DNA from: Mesorhizobium loti
GTDB lineage: Bacteria > Pseudomonadota > Alphaproteobacteria > Rhizobiales > Rhizobiaceae
Direction: 5' to 3'
NCBI RefSeq assembly: GCF_003148495.1
Contig: NZ_QGGH01000002.1
Span: 1 to 64,000 of the forward strand
DNA: 64,000 nt
In this document: positions 26,831 to 38,320 of the stretch, one piece after another
How the letters are laid out: every line of letters starts with the position of its first letter
Position numbering within the stretch: the stretch's first letter is position 1
The notes under the pieces: model-generated
What the model was told of the DNA's origin: nothing
The model's input: the letters and a program-made list of their open reading frames with translations, nothing else
The model's database searches: none
Position numbers and translations under genes: made by a program

Positions 26831-28333
26831 ATGAACATACGTTTCGATGCCGTGCCGCCACTCGATCCCAAGGTGGCGGCGTTCGTCGGCGGCAAGCACG
26901 CGATGCTGATCGGCAGCGCATGGTTGCCGGCGGCCTCCGGACAGTCGCTCGACGTCATCGACCCCTCGAACGGCCGGGTCATCGCGCAGGTGCCGGCCGG
27001 CGATCGCGCCGATGTCGATCTGGCGGTCAAGGCCGCGCGGACGGCGATCGACGGTCCATGGTCGAAAATGGTCCCGGCCGAGCGCGCCAAGCTGATCTGG
27101 AAACTCGCCGATCTGATTGATGCCAATGTCGATATGCTGGCAACGCTCAATTCCTATGAGAGCGGCAAGCCGATCGGCGATTCCCGCAACGGCGAGGTGC
27201 CGTTCACGGCCGAGACGTTCCGCTACTATGCGGGGTGGGTCACCAAGATCAATGGCGAGACGATGACCATCAACGCACCGGGTGACTGGCACGCCTACAC
27301 CCGCCGCGAGCCGGTAGGCGTCGTCGGCCAGATCATCCCGTGGAACTTCCCGCTCAGCATGCTCGCCTGGAAGGTGGCGCCGGCACTGGCGGCCGGCTGC
27401 ACCATCGTGCTCAAGCCGGCCGAGCAGACGCCGCTCGGAGCGCTCTACTTCGGCAAGCTGGTCCAGGATGCCGGCTTTCCGGAAGGCGTGGTCAACATCC
27501 TGACCGGCTTTGGCGAAACGGTTGGCGCGGCGATGGCGGCCCACCCCGATATCGACAAGGTGGCTTTCACCGGTTCGACCGAAGTCGGCCGGCTGATCGC
27601 GCGCGCCGCGACCGGCAATCTCAAGAAGGTCAGCCTGGAACTTGGCGGCAAGGCGCCGACCATAGTGCTGGGCGATGCCGATATCGACATGGCGGTGGCG
27701 GGCGCCTCGAGCGCGGCATTCTTCAATGCCGGCCAGAGTTGCGGCGCGGGAACGCGTTTCTTCGTTCACAAGAAGATCTACGACAAGGTCATGTCCGGCA
27801 TTGCCGAGCGCGCCGAGGCGCTGAAGCTAGGCGCCGGGCTTGATCCTGCGACCGAGCTCGGGCCCGTCGTCTCTCAGCAGCAGATGGAACGCATCACCAG
27901 GCTGATCTCGGAAGGCCGAAACGACGGTGCTGAAATCGTCACCGGTGGCGCGCGCGCCGGCGACGTCGGCTATTTCGTCAAGCCGACGGTCATTTCCAGG
28001 ACGCGGCCAGACATGTCGGTGATCCGCGAAGAGATATTCGGGCCGGTGGCCTGTGCGATGCCCTTTGACGACGAGGACCTGGACAGACTCGCCAAGGACG
28101 CCAACGACACGGAATATGGCCTTGCCGCATCGATCTGGACCAACAATCTGGGCGCCGTGCATCGGCTGGCCGCGAAGATCAAATCCGGCACGGTCTGGGT
28201 AAACTGCCACAACTTCAACGACGTCACCATGCCGTTCGGCGGTTTCAAGCAGTCGGGTTGGGGGCGCGAACTTGGCGAGCAGGCGCTCCAGCTCTACACC
28301 GAGACCAAGACCGTCGCGATCCGGCTGCCATAG
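26831..28333 (+). CDS. Aldehyde dehydrogenase (second of two)
   Basis: A 500-residue aldehyde dehydrogenase with Asn in IPWNFPL, Glu in LELGGKAPT and Cys in GQSCGAGTR. A strong GGGAGGAAATC ribosome site precedes ATG 26831. It is clearly diverged from the neighbour at 25306, so the two probably act on different aldehydes or at different steps rather than being a recent duplication. Confidence 0.9.
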   Translation: MNIRFDAVPPLDPKVAAFVGGKHAMLIGSAWLPAASGQSLDVIDPSNGRVIAQVPAGDRADVDLAVKAARTAIDGPWSKMVPAERAKLIWKLADLIDANVDMLATLNSYESGKPIGDSRNGEVPFTAETFRYYAGWVTKINGETMTINAPGDWHAYTRREPVGVVGQIIPWNFPLSMLAWKVAPALAAGCTIVLKPAEQTPLGALYFGKLVQDAGFPEGVVNILTGFGETVGAAMAAHPDIDKVAFTGSTEVGRLIARAATGNLKKVSLELGGKAPTIVLGDADIDMAVAGASSAAFFNAGQSCGAGTRFFVHKKIYDKVMSGIAERAEALKLGAGLDPATELGPVVSQQQMERITRLISEGRNDGAEIVTGGARAGDVGYFVKPTVISRTRPDMSVIREEIFGPVACAMPFDDEDLDRLAKDANDTEYGLAASIWTNNLGAVHRLAAKIKSGTVWVNCHNFNDVTMPFGGFKQSGWGRELGEQALQLYTETKTVAIRLP

Positions 28334-28345
28334 GCGAGGCGGTCG

Positions 28346-29260
28346 ATGTCCTGCTACGAGACGATCGACGCGCGGTTCGGGGACCTGATCGATCCGGTCG
28401 CATTCCTCGAAACCATCCATACGGGAAATCGCTGGGCGGAGGGACCGGTCTATTTCGCCGACCTTCGCTCCCTGATCTGGAGCGATATTCCCAACGATCG
28501 GATGCTGCGCTGGGACGAGGAGACAGGGGCGATTTCGCTTTTCCGCGGCCATGTCTCCAACCCGAACGGCAATACACGCGACCGGAACGGAAAACTGGTC
28601 ACCTGCATGCAGGGGGAGCGTCGCGTCGTGCGCACCGAATGGGATGGCGCGATCACCGTGCTGGCCGATTCGTTCGATGGCAAGCCGTTGAACTCGCCGA
28701 ACGATGTGGTCGTGAAGTCCGACGGCAGCATCTGGTTCACCGACCCCAATTACGGGATCATTTCGGACTATGTCGGGCGCAAGGGCGTGCAGGAGCAACC
28801 GGGCTGCCGCGTCTACAGGATCGATCCCGGCTCGGGAGCGATCACCGTCGTTGCCGATGATTTCTCCATGCCGAACGGCCTCGCCTTCTCGCCCGACGAG
28901 AAGCGCCTTTATATTTCGGACTCCGGCTTCCTCACCGACCGCAGTGCCCCGCATCACGTCAGGCAGTTTGACGTTGACGGCGACAAGTTGGTAAATTCCC
29001 GCATCTTCGCCGACATATCGCCTGGCATTCCGGATGGTTTTCGCGTTGATGTCACGGGCAATCTCTGGATCAGCGCATGGGATGGCGTACAGTGCCATAC
29101 GCCCGACGGTGAGCTCATCGGGAAAATTCAGGTGCCGGAAATGGTTGCGAACCTGGCCTTTGGTGGGCCGCGCAACAATCGGCTGTTCATCACGGCGACA
29201 ACGTCGGTCTATGCCGTGTTCCTGAATGTCCGAGGCCAGAAATACCCGTTCGGCACGTGA
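28346..29260 (+). CDS. SMP-30/gluconolactonase-family lactonase
   Basis: A 304-residue six-bladed beta-propeller hydrolase. Metal ligands expected for the family are visible: Glu in RWAEGPVY, Asn in NSPNDVVV and Asp in YISDSGF. The family opens sugar-type lactones to acids using a divalent metal. With a GMC dehydrogenase upstream it would hydrolyse the lactone formed by sugar oxidation, as in non-phosphorylating sugar pathways. No signal peptide is seen. Confidence 0.85.
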   Translation: MSCYETIDARFGDLIDPVAFLETIHTGNRWAEGPVYFADLRSLIWSDIPNDRMLRWDEETGAISLFRGHVSNPNGNTRDRNGKLVTCMQGERRVVRTEWDGAITVLADSFDGKPLNSPNDVVVKSDGSIWFTDPNYGIISDYVGRKGVQEQPGCRVYRIDPGSGAITVVADDFSMPNGLAFSPDEKRLYISDSGFLTDRSAPHHVRQFDVDGDKLVNSRIFADISPGIPDGFRVDVTGNLWISAWDGVQCHTPDGELIGKIQVPEMVANLAFGGPRNNRLFITATTSVYAVFLNVRGQKYPFGT

Positions 29261-29318
29261 CACGGACACCACTGGGTCAGCCTGGAAGCTCTGCAGCAGC
29301 GGACGGTTGGGGTGAGAG

Positions 29319-30248
29319 TTGGACACGAAGCAGCTACAGGTATTCATCGCCGTCGGTGCGGCTGGCAGCTTCTCGAAGGCCGCGCTCGACCTCAACGTCA
29401 CCCAGCCAATGGTCACGCGCCATATTCGCGGGCTTGAGGAGGAACTCGGCGTCGAGCTTTTCTATCGCAACGGTCGCGGTGTCGTGCTGACCGAGGCCGG
29501 CGTGCTTCTGAAGGCCCACGCCGACGAGATCGTCGAGCGGATGCGGCTGGCGCAGAATGCGGTCTCGAACCTCAAATCCTCGCCGAAGGGGAGGTTGGTG
29601 CTGGCCGTGCCGCCTTCGGTCGGCACCGTGCTGACGGTGCCGCTGGTCAAGAAGATCAAGAACGAGTTTCCCAATGTCGCGCTGCAGGTGATCGAAGGCT
29701 TCAGCGGCCATATCCTGGAATGGCTTATTGCCGGTCGCATCGATGCCGCTGTGCTCTACAATTCGCCGAACCATCCTTCCGTGCTGACCGAACCGCTGGC
29801 CGATGACGAGCTGTTTCTGATCGGACCGGTCTTGTCCGAGCGCGTGCTGCCGCGCGGGCCGGTCGGCCTCAATATCTTCGCCGAGCTGCCGATGATCCTG
29901 CCCAGCCGCCCGCACGGACTGCGGCGGCTTATCGACAATACCCTGGCGGAGCATGGCATCTATCCGCGTGTCGAGATGGAGCTGGAGGCAATGCCTTCAA
30001 CCTTGCTTCTGGTCGAGGAGGGCACTGGCTATACGGTTCTGCCCTATGCTTCCGTCCACCTCCTTGTTGAGGCTGGCCGCATCGAGGTCTGGCCATTCGA
30101 CCCGCCGATTACCCGACAGCTGATCCTCGCGACCTCCTCGCAGCGACCGATGTCCTCGAATTTTCGCCCACTCTTCCGTGCGGTGCGCACGGAACTGCGG
30201 GACATCATTTCCACCCACATCTGGAAACCGACAGCCTATCCTGAATGA
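29319..30248 (+). CDS. LysR-family regulator (TTG start)
   Basis: A 309-residue LysR regulator: winged helix at residues 1-60 (LQVFIAVGAAGSFSKAALDLNVTQPMVTRHI) and a periplasmic-binding-like sensing domain after residue 90. The start is TTG 29319, with a GGTGAG site ahead; this codon gives the canonical MDTKQLQ beginning and no ATG fits. It is the last gene of the plus-strand cluster and a candidate controller of the divergent operons meeting at 17722-18036. Confidence 0.88.
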   Translation: MDTKQLQVFIAVGAAGSFSKAALDLNVTQPMVTRHIRGLEEELGVELFYRNGRGVVLTEAGVLLKAHADEIVERMRLAQNAVSNLKSSPKGRLVLAVPPSVGTVLTVPLVKKIKNEFPNVALQVIEGFSGHILEWLIAGRIDAAVLYNSPNHPSVLTEPLADDELFLIGPVLSERVLPRGPVGLNIFAELPMILPSRPHGLRRLIDNTLAEHGIYPRVEMELEAMPSTLLLVEEGTGYTVLPYASVHLLVEAGRIEVWPFDPPITRQLILATSSQRPMSSNFRPLFRAVRTELRDIISTHIWKPTAYPE

Positions 30249-30442
30249 GTGTGCGAAAAGAATGCATGGCTCCGAGTTGGCTGGCGGTTTGCGCGCCCAA
30301 GGCTGGTTTGATCAACTGAAATCCTCCCGTATTCGGGTGAATCAACAGCCGTGGCGAGAACCGCAACCGTCGCGAGCTCCGGTCCGGGACATCCGCCAAC
30401 CGGTCGGCTACGTGCGGACGACACGTGTGGATATCGGCCGTC

Positions 30443-31300
30443 TTAGAGGGATGGAAGAACGCTTCGGATGTGATTGGCAAATGCCTCTACCGCAGGCGAT
30501 CGTTCGGATTCGGCAAAAGCGATCAGGATTCCAAGGCGGGGCAATTTGGGAAAAGGCGTGTTCAGAATATAGAGGTCGGATGGGACGGCCTCCTGGGTCA
30601 TGACGCTTATCGCCAGACCGGACCGCGCGACCGCAATCAGTCCGGCAAGGCTATTGCTCGCATATGATATTTTGTAGCGTATCCCGGCGCGGGCCATGGC
30701 CTCGCAGGCTGCCTTGTGGTCCATGGCGTTCGACGCCGGCAATGCCATTGGCACAGTGTCGCCAAAATCGTGAAGCTCCAGGGTCGGCTTGCTGCCCACC
30801 CATACGAGCGGTTCTGTCCGAACGACATCCTGCGCATCGCTTGGGTTCGGAGTCGAAACAAGCGCCAGGTCGATCTGGCGCGAGTGCAGAAGCGTTCCCA
30901 ATTCAACTGTCGGCGCCGAAACGACCTTGATCTCGACATCGGGGTATCTGGTTCCGAAGCTCTTCAAGAGTGCAGGGAAGAACGCGCTCAAATAGTCTTC
31001 GGGGCTGCCGAAAGTCATCGAACCGTGCAAGCCCTTGTCCGAGAGCGCCGAAATCGCTTCGTCATGGATTTTGAGAATGCGCTCGGCATAGGCCAGGAAG
31101 CGCTCTCCGCTGCCGGTGAGGCGGACCCCGCTGCCGCTTCGATGAAACAGACTTTGGCCGAGAGCTTCCTCAAGCCGTTGTATCTGCATGGTCACCGCCG
31201 ACTGCGTACGTCCGACCTGTACCGCTGTCGCACTGAGGGTTCCCGAATGGGCCGCACGAACGAATGTTGCCAGCAGCCTGAGATCGAGTGGAGCCTGCAT
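30443..31300 (-). CDS. LysR-family regulator of the dgdA operon (DgdR-like by position)
   Basis: A 285-residue LysR regulator with N-terminal winged helix (LLATFVRAAHSGTLSATAVQVGRTQSAVTMQIQRL) and C-terminal effector domain. It is transcribed away from dgdA, 97 bases apart. In Burkholderia the dialkylglycine decarboxylase gene is likewise flanked by a divergent LysR gene, dgdR. Orthology is not proven by sequence here, but the arrangement makes it the likely sensor of 2-aminoisobutyrate or a related acid. Confidence 0.8.
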   Translation of the reverse strand: MQAPLDLRLLATFVRAAHSGTLSATAVQVGRTQSAVTMQIQRLEEALGQSLFHRSGSGVRLTGSGERFLAYAERILKIHDEAISALSDKGLHGSMTFGSPEDYLSAFFPALLKSFGTRYPDVEIKVVSAPTVELGTLLHSRQIDLALVSTPNPSDAQDVVRTEPLVWVGSKPTLELHDFGDTVPMALPASNAMDHKAACEAMARAGIRYKISYASNSLAGLIAVARSGLAISVMTQEAVPSDLYILNTPFPKLPRLGILIAFAESERSPAVEAFANHIRSVLPSL

Positions 31301-31314
31301 ATCAATTCCGCTGA

Positions 31315-31328
31315 TATCTGAATCCGAT
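31315..31328. promoter_or_regulatory. LysR-type box in the dgdA/lysR intergenic region
   Basis: A T-N11-A motif (31315 to 31327) with dyad ATC-N7-GAT at 31316-31328, 70 bases upstream of dgdA and 15 bases upstream of the LysR start. This is where an autoregulating LysR protein usually binds. Confidence 0.4.
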
Positions 31329-31385
31329 TACTATCAATTTTACTGCACCCCTGCCAGCCGCTAATTGTCTGGTTGAACGCTTTAG

Positions 31386-33213
<1,828 letters not shown>

Positions 33214-33217
<4 letters not shown>

Positions 33218-34215
33218 CCGCATACACCTCTTCGAGACAGGCGAAGCGCGCTGCCTACATACCCTCGATCGAGCTTCTGTCCGGCGTCCTGGCTGGCAGC
33301 GTTCCGGCCATTGCCAGGATGATTTCACGCGCCGAAGGCGGATATGCAGAGGCATCGGATGCTTTGGCGGAGATCTACAGGCACACCGGGAAGGCGCATA
33401 TCGTTGGCATCACCGGTGTGCCGGGCGCTGGCAAATCCACCCTGGTCTCTTCGCTCATCAAGGCCTTCGCGTCGGACGGGTACAAGGTCGGGGTCATTGC
33501 CGTGGATCCGAGCAGCCCGTTTTCCGGCGGTGCCATTCTGGGCGACCGGGTGCGGATGAACGATGCGGCGCAGTCCTGCCAAGCCTTCGTCCGGAGCATG
33601 GCAACGCGCGGCCATCTTGGCGGCCTAGCCCGCTCGACCCTTCAGGCGGTCGATATTCTGGACGCGGCAGGGTACTCGCCAATCATCATCGAAACCGTCG
33701 GCGTCGGCCAGGACGAGGTGGAGGTGGTGACGGCGGCACACACGATCGTGGTTCTGTCTGCCCCGGGGCTCGGCGACGACATCCAGGCGATCAAGGCAGG
33801 CATCCTGGAAATCGCCGACATACATGCCGTCAGCAAATGCGACAAACCGGAGGCTTCGGCCACGGTCTCAGCCTTGAAGGGCATGATGGCCCTCGGAACG
33901 GTCAAGGCAAGCGCTGGCTGGAATCCCCCAGTTCTTCCGGTCAGTTCAGTTTCAGGCGAACGCATCGGCGATCTGAAAGACGGCATCGGCCAGCACTGGG
34001 CGCATCTGCAGGAAAGCGGCGAGCTGGCGGAGCGCCAGCGCAGCATGTGCAGAACGCGGATACTCGGCACCGCCAGGCACCTGTTCCAGCTCAAGTTCAA
34101 TGAGGACGTCGAGGAGATGGAGAAACACATTCAGGCAGTGGTGAACAGAGACGTGGACCCGCTCGTCGCCGCTTACCGCTTGTTGGGTTGGGACAGCGAG
34201 GCGCGGGTCGCATGA
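33214..34215 (+). CDS. MeaB/ArgK-family mutase-chaperone GTPase
   Basis: A 333-residue G3E GTPase with P-loop GVPGAGKST (about 68-76), switch region VDPSSPFSGGAILGDRVRM, DxxG-type ETVGVGQDE and a base-specificity motif reading SKCD in place of the usual NKxD. The family loads and repairs adenosylcobalamin on mutases. Its gene lies between the two mutase subunit genes with 4-base overlaps on both sides, as expected for the dedicated chaperone of this enzyme (MeaH-like). Confidence 0.9.
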
Positions 34216-35903
34216 ATCTGTTCTCGGCGCAGGCAATCGAAGACGTCAGGGAAAAGCAGGCCGAGTGGGAAGACGGGGAACTTGCGGCTGCCTTGAAGAG
34301 CAGGCCCGAGGAAAAGCCGGCATACGAAACGGAATGCGGGATAGCGCTGAAGCGGATTTACACCGCGGCCGACGTCGCCGATATCCCCGCAAGCGACCTG
34401 GGCTTTCCGGGCGCCTATCCTTTCACGCGGGGCGCCTATCCGACGATGTATCGTGGGCGGCCGTGGACCATCAGGCAGGTTGCGGGCTTCGGCAATCCGG
34501 AAGCCACGAACCAGCGCTACAAATACATGATCCAGACGGGTCAGACCGGACTCTCGACCGATTTCGATCTGCCGACGCTGCTTGGCCTGGATTCGGACAA
34601 CCCGATGGCGTTCGGCGAAGTGGGGCGTGTTGGCGTCGCAATCGACACGGTGGACGATGTCGACCGCCTCTTCGACGGCATCGACCTTGAAAAGATTTCG
34701 GTCTCCCTGACCATCAATCCCTCTGCCTGGGTGATCTATGCGATGTTCGTCACCGTCGCCGAACAGCGCGGCTATGACCTGCATAAGCTGACGGGGACGC
34801 TGCAGGCGGACCCGCTGAAGGAATATGTCGCCCAGAAGGAATGGATCTATCCGGTGCGACCCGCGGTCAGGTTGCTGCGCGATCTGATCATGCACAGTGC
34901 GAGGACGACGCCGAAGATCAATCCGATCAGCCTGAGCGGCTATCACCTGTCCGACGTCGGCGGGAATGCGCTCCAGGAGATCGCGTTCATCATGGCCTTC
35001 ACGATCGCTTATTGCGAAGAGGTCATCGATGCCGGCATGGATATCGACGACTTCGCCCCCAGGCTGTCGTTCTTCTTCATCAGTCACCAGGATTTCTTCG
35101 AACAGATCTGCAAGTTCAGGGCGGCCCGGCGCGTCTACGCCAAGATCATGTCCGAGCGGTTCAAGGCCAAGATGCCGGAATCCATGCGACTGCGGGTGCA
35201 TGTACAGACCGCGGCGATGAGCCTCACCAAGGTCGAGCACCACAACAATCTCATGCGAACCGCCATCCAGGCGCTCGGTGCCGTTCTGGGTGGATGCCAG
35301 AGCATGCACACGAACGGTCTCGACGAGGCCTTTGCCATTCCGACTGAAGAGGCGATGAAGCTGGCCATCCGCACCCAGCAGATCATCCGCGAAGAAATCA
35401 ATGTGACATCCGTGATCGATCCTCTCGGCGGCTCGTACTTCGTCGAGCGTCTGACGAGCGACATGGAAACCGAAATCTGGAAAGTGCTGGACGAAGTGAA
35501 TGAGCGCGGCGGCGCTATCAAGCTGGTCGAGGAAGGGTGGTTCCAGCAGAAGCTGGCGGACTCGGCCTATGCCACGTTCAAGAAGATCGACAGCGGCGAG
35601 AAGATCTCGGTCGGCGTCAACCGGTATGTCGACGAGACCAGCGGTTCCGCGCGGGTTCACATCCATCCCTACGACGATCATTGCACGCAGTTGCAGATCG
35701 ATCGCTTGAATGCGGTGCGAACAAATCGCGACAACGGTCGCGTCCGGCGACTTTTGCAGGAGCTCGCCCAACAAGCCGAATCCGATGACATCAACCTGCT
35801 GCCGAAGACGATCGAACTGGTGAAAGCCAGAGCGACACTGGGCGAGATTTGCGGCGCGCTGCGAGATGTCTGGGGCTCTTACGCCGAACCGATGATCGTC
35901 TGA
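34212..35903 (+). CDS. hcmA: 2-hydroxyisobutyryl-CoA mutase-type large subunit
   Basis: A 563-residue methylmalonyl-CoA mutase-family large subunit without its own B12 domain. Numbered from ATG 34212 (overlapping the GTPase stop), the substrate-pocket motifs read RQV90AGF and S115-T-D117-F-D. Asp117 is the residue that marks 2-hydroxyisobutyryl-CoA mutase; methylmalonyl- and isobutyryl-CoA mutases have Ala there. Position 90 is Ile in the Aquincola enzyme, Tyr in methylmalonyl- and Phe in isobutyryl-CoA mutase; here it is Val, which may widen the pocket. The predicted reaction is 2-hydroxyisobutyryl-CoA to 3-hydroxybutyryl-CoA. Motifs YPTMYR and FAIPTE are intact. Confidence 0.9.
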   Translation: MNLFSAQAIEDVREKQAEWEDGELAAALKSRPEEKPAYETECGIALKRIYTAADVADIPASDLGFPGAYPFTRGAYPTMYRGRPWTIRQVAGFGNPEATNQRYKYMIQTGQTGLSTDFDLPTLLGLDSDNPMAFGEVGRVGVAIDTVDDVDRLFDGIDLEKISVSLTINPSAWVIYAMFVTVAEQRGYDLHKLTGTLQADPLKEYVAQKEWIYPVRPAVRLLRDLIMHSARTTPKINPISLSGYHLSDVGGNALQEIAFIMAFTIAYCEEVIDAGMDIDDFAPRLSFFFISHQDFFEQICKFRAARRVYAKIMSERFKAKMPESMRLRVHVQTAAMSLTKVEHHNNLMRTAIQALGAVLGGCQSMHTNGLDEAFAIPTEEAMKLAIRTQQIIREEINVTSVIDPLGGSYFVERLTSDMETEIWKVLDEVNERGGAIKLVEEGWFQQKLADSAYATFKKIDSGEKISVGVNRYVDETSGSARVHIHPYDDHCTQLQIDRLNAVRTNRDNGRVRRLLQELAQQAESDDINLLPKTIELVKARATLGEICGALRDVWGSYAEPMIV

Positions 35904-35913
35904 GGAGGATGTC

Positions 35914-36663
35914 ATGACTGCAGCAGTCATTTCCAGAAACGACGGGGCAATCGCCTGGGTCAAGCTGAACCGGCCGGAACGGCTCAACGCCATGGACAGG
36001 CAGCTTGTCGATGAACTCGCCGAAGCGCTTGTACGAGCCGAGGCGGACGAAGCCATCCGCGTCGTCATTCTCCACGGCGAAGGACGAGCCTTCTGTTCCG
36101 GAGACGACCTCAAGGATCTTGATGCGCAGACCTCTTCCGAAGCAGCGACGCAAGCCTGGGTCGAGGCCATTCAGAACATCACCCTGCAGATCATGCAGTC
36201 CAGGAAGATCGTCATCGCGGCGGTGCATGGCTGGTGCGTTGGGGGCGCCCTCGAATGGGCCATCAACTGCGATTTTCGGCTGTTCGCCGACAACACCCGC
36301 TGGTTTTTTCCCGAGGTCAGCTATGGGCTTTTCGTGACCGGCGGCGTGACGGCGCTGTTGACCAAGCAGGTCGGGCCGCAGGTTGCCAAGGAACTGATGA
36401 TCCTTGGCGAACGTCACGACGCCAGGAAGGCGGTCGAAGTCGGTATCGCTTGGAAGCTGGTCCCGGAAGCCGAATTGCTCGACGAAGCAAGAAAACTCGC
36501 GTTGAAGATCGCGGAGCGCCCCACTGGCGCCGTATCCGACATCAAACACGCCATCAACGAGGGCTTTCACTCGTCCCTTGCCGAGGCAATGAGCCTTGAG
36601 ACCAAAGCCACGGTCAGCGGCTTTCTGTCCCCAGAAGCCCGGGCCCGAGCAAAAGAGTTTTGA
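35914..36663 (+). CDS. Enoyl-CoA hydratase/isomerase-family protein
   Basis: A 249-residue crotonase-fold protein. The oxyanion-hole segments (FCSGDDLKD and AAVHGWCVGGALEWA) and the two acidic positions, Glu in GGALEWA and Glu in FPEVSYGL, are present, consistent with hydratase activity. A GAGGAGG site precedes its ATG, 10 bases after the mutase stop. In a 2-hydroxyisobutyrate pathway a hydratase is not strictly needed. It could interconvert crotonyl- and 3-hydroxybutyryl-CoA, or process a branched homologue such as an isovaline-derived acid; this is unresolved. Confidence 0.82.
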   Translation: MTAAVISRNDGAIAWVKLNRPERLNAMDRQLVDELAEALVRAEADEAIRVVILHGEGRAFCSGDDLKDLDAQTSSEAATQAWVEAIQNITLQIMQSRKIVIAAVHGWCVGGALEWAINCDFRLFADNTRWFFPEVSYGLFVTGGVTALLTKQVGPQVAKELMILGERHDARKAVEVGIAWKLVPEAELLDEARKLALKIAERPTGAVSDIKHAINEGFHSSLAEAMSLETKATVSGFLSPEARARAKEF

Positions 36664-36671
36664 CCGCCTCC

Positions 36672-38300
36672 ATGACGATGCTTGACGTCTCATCTCCCGC
36701 CTACATTCCCGGCAAGCACGAAGACGACATCGTGGACCGGGCACTGCCCAGGATCCTGTTGAGGCAGGCCGAGAGGCTGGGCAGCAAGACATTCATCGAA
36801 GTTTGCGGACGTTCCGCGAGCTTCGAGGACATGCTGCATATCTCCAGCCGGCTGGCGGTTGGCCTGCGCAAGCTCGGTGTCGGCCGATCGGATCGCGTAG
36901 CGATGTTGCTGCCGAATTGCTTCGAACTCGTTGCGATGTGGTTCGCGACATCAAGTCTGGGTGCGATCGAGGTACCGAGCAATCCCGGGCTAAAAGGGGA
37001 CTTGCTCTGTCACAACCTGAACAATTGCGGGGCGGAAGTGCTCGCCGCGGATGCCAATGCACTCGTGGAGCTTGCAAAGGTCCAGGATCAGCTGCCCAAT
37101 CTGCGGACACTCATCCTCGTGGGAGTTGATCCGGGGGAAGCGCGGGCGGCAGGCATCCGGATCGGCCGGATTGTCCGTTTTGAGGAATGCCTGGCCTCGC
37201 AGCCGGATTTTGATCTGGCCGACGTCCATTACTCCGACCCAATGGCCATCCTGTACACATCCGGTACCACCGGCCCCGCCAAGGGCGCGTTGATGTCTCA
37301 CCATCATTGCTATTCCTGGGCAGCGGCAATGGCATCCAATCTGGGTTACACGACCAGCGACAGCTATTTCTCGGCGTTGCCGCTGTTTCACACCGACGCC
37401 CAGATGTTCGGCGTGTTTCTGCCCTTGATCTACGGCACGCCAGCAACGCTGGTCGATAGTTTCAGCGCTTCAAGATTCTGGAATCAGGTTCGCGCGAGTG
37501 GCGCCACGGCGACAAATCTGTTGGGCGCCATGGCCGTCATCCTCATGCGCGCGCCGCAGTCGGACAACGACAGCAGCAACCCCATCAAGGTGTGCCAATG
37601 CATTCCCATGGTTCCCGACAGGGAAGCATTCGAGCGCCGCTTCGATATGAGACTGGTAACAGGCTACGGGCAGACGGAAACCAGTTTTGTGACGTTGGAC
37701 ACGGTAGACGAAACGAGACCGGGTTCCTGCGGCCGCCCTCATCCGGACTGGGAAGTGGCGATCTTCGACGAGGCGGACAGGCGCCTTCCGCCCGGCACCG
37801 TAGGCGAGATCGTGTCGCGTCCAAACAAGAGCTGGAGCATGTTCTCCGGCTACTACAGGGCAGACGCGAAGACGGTGCAGACGCTCAGGAACCTTTGGTA
37901 TCATTCCGGAGATGCAGGCGTCATGGATGAAGACGGCTGGCTCTATTTCAAGCATCGCCTCAACGAGGCAATCCGGCGTCGGGGCGAGAACATTTCCGCC
38001 TACGAGGTGGAAACCGTCGCCGAGAAACACCCTGACATCGTTGAGAGTGCCGCTTTTGGAATTCCGTCAGAATTCACGGAAGAGGACATCATGGTTGTGG
38101 CACAGCGGAGGGCAGGGGCCACCCTGGAGCCAGCCGATCTGCTCGACCACTTCAGGCAACTCGCGCCTCGCCATATGGTGCCGCGCTACATCGAGATTAC
38201 CGATATCCCGCTGCCGCGAACTCCGACGGAAAAAGTCGCCAGGAACACCTTGCGGCAACGAGGTGTGAGCGCTGCCACGTTCGATCGGGGACAGCGTTAG
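36672..38300 (+). CDS. AMP-forming acyl-CoA ligase, candidate 2-hydroxyisobutyrate-CoA ligase
   Basis: A protein of about 542 residues of the ANL superfamily with YTSGTTGPAKG (ATP loop), GYGQTE, YHSGDAG, the hinge region RRRGENISAYEVE and the catalytic Lys in PTEKVAR. Closest in style to CaiC-like ligases. Position in the operon, directly after the mutase and hydratase genes, makes it the obvious enzyme to activate the free acid for the mutase. The start is either ATG 36672 or a TTG at 36660 that overlaps the hydratase stop; neither has a strong ribosome site. Confidence 0.85.
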   Translation: MTMLDVSSPAYIPGKHEDDIVDRALPRILLRQAERLGSKTFIEVCGRSASFEDMLHISSRLAVGLRKLGVGRSDRVAMLLPNCFELVAMWFATSSLGAIEVPSNPGLKGDLLCHNLNNCGAEVLAADANALVELAKVQDQLPNLRTLILVGVDPGEARAAGIRIGRIVRFEECLASQPDFDLADVHYSDPMAILYTSGTTGPAKGALMSHHHCYSWAAAMASNLGYTTSDSYFSALPLFHTDAQMFGVFLPLIYGTPATLVDSFSASRFWNQVRASGATATNLLGAMAVILMRAPQSDNDSSNPIKVCQCIPMVPDREAFERRFDMRLVTGYGQTETSFVTLDTVDETRPGSCGRPHPDWEVAIFDEADRRLPPGTVGEIVSRPNKSWSMFSGYYRADAKTVQTLRNLWYHSGDAGVMDEDGWLYFKHRLNEAIRRRGENISAYEVETVAEKHPDIVESAAFGIPSEFTEEDIMVVAQRRAGATLEPADLLDHFRQLAPRHMVPRYIEITDIPLPRTPTEKVARNTLRQRGVSAATFDRGQR

Positions 38301-38320
38301 CACCGGGGAGTTTTCAAGCG

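Noticed and set aside
25237..29416. Two long minus-strand frames (637 and 529 residues)
   Set aside because: Both lie opposite clear aldehyde dehydrogenase, lactonase and LysR genes and show no protein family.
34212..35903. Assignment as methylmalonyl- or isobutyryl-CoA mutase
   Set aside because: Asp at position 117 and Val at 90 disagree with the Ala117 plus Tyr/Phe90 pattern of those enzymes.
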